Shown here: piece by piece, positions 7,345 through 7,959 of the stretch
Layout of the letters: the number at the start of each line of letters is the position of its first letter
How positions within the stretch are numbered: the stretch's first letter is position 1
Assembly: GCA_905206365.1 (NCBI GenBank)
Contig: CAJLHF010000069.1
Location: 1 to 7,959 of the forward strand
Source of the DNA: an uncultured Sutterella sp.
GTDB taxonomy: Bacteria; Pseudomonadota; Gammaproteobacteria; Burkholderiales; Burkholderiaceae_F
DNA length: 7,959 bases
Reading direction: 5' to 3'
Position numbers and translations under genes: made by a program
The notes under the pieces: model-generated
Seen by the model: only the letters and a program-made list of their open reading frames with translations
What the model was told of the DNA's origin: nothing
The model's database searches: none

Positions 7345-7441
7345 CAGTTCCGCCGCGATTAAGCGTTTTGAGAAAGAGGACGTCGTGGAGCGAAAGTCGA
7401 AGAAGGCTTTCCGTCGAAGTCGTCGCGGCGTCGGTTGAACG

Positions 7442-7477
7442 AAAAAAAAGCGGAGAGATCCCGTGGGATCTCTCCGC
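7442..7477 (-). terminator. Intrinsic terminator of the minus-strand gene
   Basis: A perfect 13-bp stem, GCGGAGAGATCCC (7450-7462) with GGGATCTCTCCGC (7465-7477), is followed on the minus strand by eight U residues (A-run 7442-7449). It lies about 100 bases downstream of the stop of the truncated minus-strand gene, which shows that a real transcription unit existed there. Confidence 0.92.
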
Positions 7478-7528
7478 ATACGGGGAAGGTGTCAAAGAGT
7501 GCCGTACGCCCTCAACCCCTCCCCGAGA

Positions 7529-7555
7529 GACGCGATCGCAGCCGAAGATCGCGTC
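7529..7555. repeat. 9-bp inverted repeat downstream of the minus-strand gene
   Basis: GACGCGATC (7529-7537) pairs perfectly with GATCGCGTC (7547-7555) around a 9-base loop, 22 bases past the minus-strand stop. On the plus strand GGGTTTT follows, but no plus-strand gene needs ending here. It may be a 3' stabilising stem of the minus-strand mRNA or a weak back-up terminator. Confidence 0.5.
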
Positions 7556-7577
7556 GGGTTTTGCCGGTCAACGCGAC

Positions 7578-7907
7578 TCAGACGTCGGCGTTTTCCTTAC
7601 GTTCCTGAGCGCCCTTGTAGGCTTCGCCTTGAACGAGCACGTCGTCCATCGCGGCAATGCGTTCGTCGCCCGAGTACGTGTAGAGCCACAGGTCGTAGTT
7701 GGCGCCTGCAAGCATGTTGAGCGTCAGGGGCTTCATCTTGAAGGAGAGCACGAGGTCCGTCTTGCCGTCGCCGTCCACATCGCGCGCTTCGTGCTTGACG
7801 GGCTGAGCGAGCTGCGAGATCACGCCGGTGTTGCCGACCGAGGCACGACCCACGCCTGCGTAGGTGCGCTTCAGGTCGATCTTGGTCGCATCGAGATCCT
7901 TGTCGGA
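7578..7907 (-). pseudogene. C-terminal remnant of a gene cut by an IS200/IS605 insertion; product unknown
   Basis: The frame runs for 109 residues from the IS junction (base 7907) to TGA at 7578-7580. It looks coding from its first codons (third positions mostly G or C; SDKDLDATKIDLKRTYAG), yet has no start codon near the junction. The first possible start, GTG 7853, lies inside the coding-like stretch and has no clear ribosome-binding site. I infer that the 5' part was separated by the insertion. Residues 43-51 read DVDGDGKTD, the Dx[DN]xDG-type calcium loop seen in FG-GAP/VCBS and EF-hand-like repeats of exported proteins, followed by beta-prone DLVLSF. The end is charged (QERKENADV). I do not recognise the family. 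An intact terminator follows. A functional short protein from GTG 7853 cannot be excluded. Confidence 0.6.
7755..7781 (-). other. Calcium-loop-like motif DVDGDGKTD in the gene remnant
   Basis: Asp at positions 1, 3, 5 and 9 with Gly at 4 and 6 matches calcium-binding loops of FG-GAP/VCBS-type repeats, which usually act outside the cytoplasm. Only one copy is present in the remaining part, so the repeat class is not certain. Confidence 0.5.
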
Positions 7908-7944
7908 TTGACATCCTCTCCGCCCTAAAGGGGACGGAGATTCC
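7892..7944 (-). ncRNA. Inferred 3' part of a second TnpB omega-RNA with guide
   Basis: Read on the minus strand, the hairpin (7939 to 7918) is followed by GAGGATGTCAA-type sequence ending at 7908. The next 16 bases, tccgacaaggatctcg (7907 down to 7892), would be the guide and are the first bases of the truncated gene. This is the same layout as at 21-71. The scaffold fold is visible; expression and guide length are inferred from known TnpB systems. Confidence 0.42.
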
Positions 7945-7959
7945 CTACCGAGCCGTCAG
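7908..7959 (-). mobile_element. Right end of a second IS200/IS605-family element, inverted relative to the first
   Basis: On the minus strand the order is stop codon TAG (7947-7945), GGAATC, a stem CTCCG/CGGAG extended by CCC/GGG around a TTTA-containing loop, then GAGGATGTCAA ending at 7908. It matches the left-hand element base for base in most positions, with one compensatory pair (C-G there, T-A here) and two extra C residues near the loop, so the two are related but distinct copies. The stem is less regular (one T bulge or wobble). The rest of the element is outside the window. Confidence 0.72.
7945..7959 (-). CDS. tnpB: Possible 3' end of a second tnpB, partial
   Basis: Four codons (LTAR) and TAG lie immediately before the GGAATC that opens the right end, the same placement as the TAA of the other copy. 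The identification depends on this position and on the adjoining right end, not on the few residues. Confidence 0.38.
   Translation of the reverse strand: MTAR

Larger units (their letters stand above)
7261..7577. other. Convergent intergenic region with a terminator for each strand
   Basis: This 317-base stretch separates the plus-strand kinase from the minus-strand gene remnant. It holds a small hairpin CGGGC/GCCCG (7274-7287), the plus-strand terminator (7312-7344), about 97 bases between the terminators, the minus-strand terminator (7442-7477) and a 9-bp hairpin (7529-7555). In the middle, CGCCGCGA (7351-7358) can pair with TCGCGGCG (7423-7430). I see no convincing protein gene or known RNA. 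Confidence 0.6.

Noticed and set aside
7382..7438. Small basic peptide (VERKSKKAF...) between the terminators
   Set aside because: It has no ribosome-binding site or promoter, is short, and lies just past a strong terminator; chance is the simpler explanation.
7597..7914. Minus-strand frame starting at ATG 7914 inside the IS right end
   Set aside because: It is out of frame with the coding-like remnant (DVDGDG motif), gives an Arg-rich product, and its start lies inside the GAGGATGTCAA terminal motif.
1..7959. Composite transposon carrying parE-parC-kinase between the two IS ends
   Set aside because: Both IS ends visible here are right ends facing inward. IS200/IS605 elements move as single strands from a left end to a right end on the same strand, so two convergent right ends cannot bound one mobile unit. 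The cargo is ordinary housekeeping DNA with uniform composition.

Overview
The window (7,959 bases, GC-rich) looks like a chromosomal segment of a Betaproteobacterium. ParE and ParC read closest to the Burkholderiales forms as I remember them, and a Sutterella/Parasutterella-type gut member is a reasonable guess. No database comparison was possible, so the taxonomy is inference.

Layout: (1) Bases 1-55 hold the right end of an IS200/IS605-family element: a likely tnpB stop codon followed at once by a GC-rich hairpin and a terminal GTCAA. (2) Bases 56-402 are a non-coding leader with an extended -10 promoter (240-248). (3) parE (403-2379, GTG start) and parC (2391-5207) encode both subunits of topoisomerase IV and form a tight operon. 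(4) A 91-base gap with a perfect 10-bp hairpin leads into a membrane-bound NarX/NarQ-like histidine kinase (5299-7260), which is closed by a strong terminator. (5) The convergent intergenic region 7261-7577 carries one terminator per strand. (6) On the minus strand lies the C-terminal remnant (7578-7907) of a gene with a calcium-binding type DxDGDG motif. (7) Bases 7908-7959 are the right end of a second IS200/IS605 element, pointing inward.

Functionally, parE and parC provide the chromosome-decatenating topoisomerase. The kinase is probably co-transcribed with them or reads from a promoter I could not see, and no response regulator lies beside it. The two IS ends share a fold with one compensatory base-pair change. 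Each ends directly in host DNA, where a TnpB omega-RNA would take its guide; the right-hand one appears to have cut a gene in two.

The most notable points are the inward-facing tnpB/omega-RNA ends with readable guides, the roughly 140-residue N-terminal extension and C-terminal tail of ParC, the Gln/Gly pair at the quinolone-contact positions of ParC, and an orphan NarX-like kinase whose ligand box is only partly conserved. I see no clear evidence for a wholly new multi-gene system.
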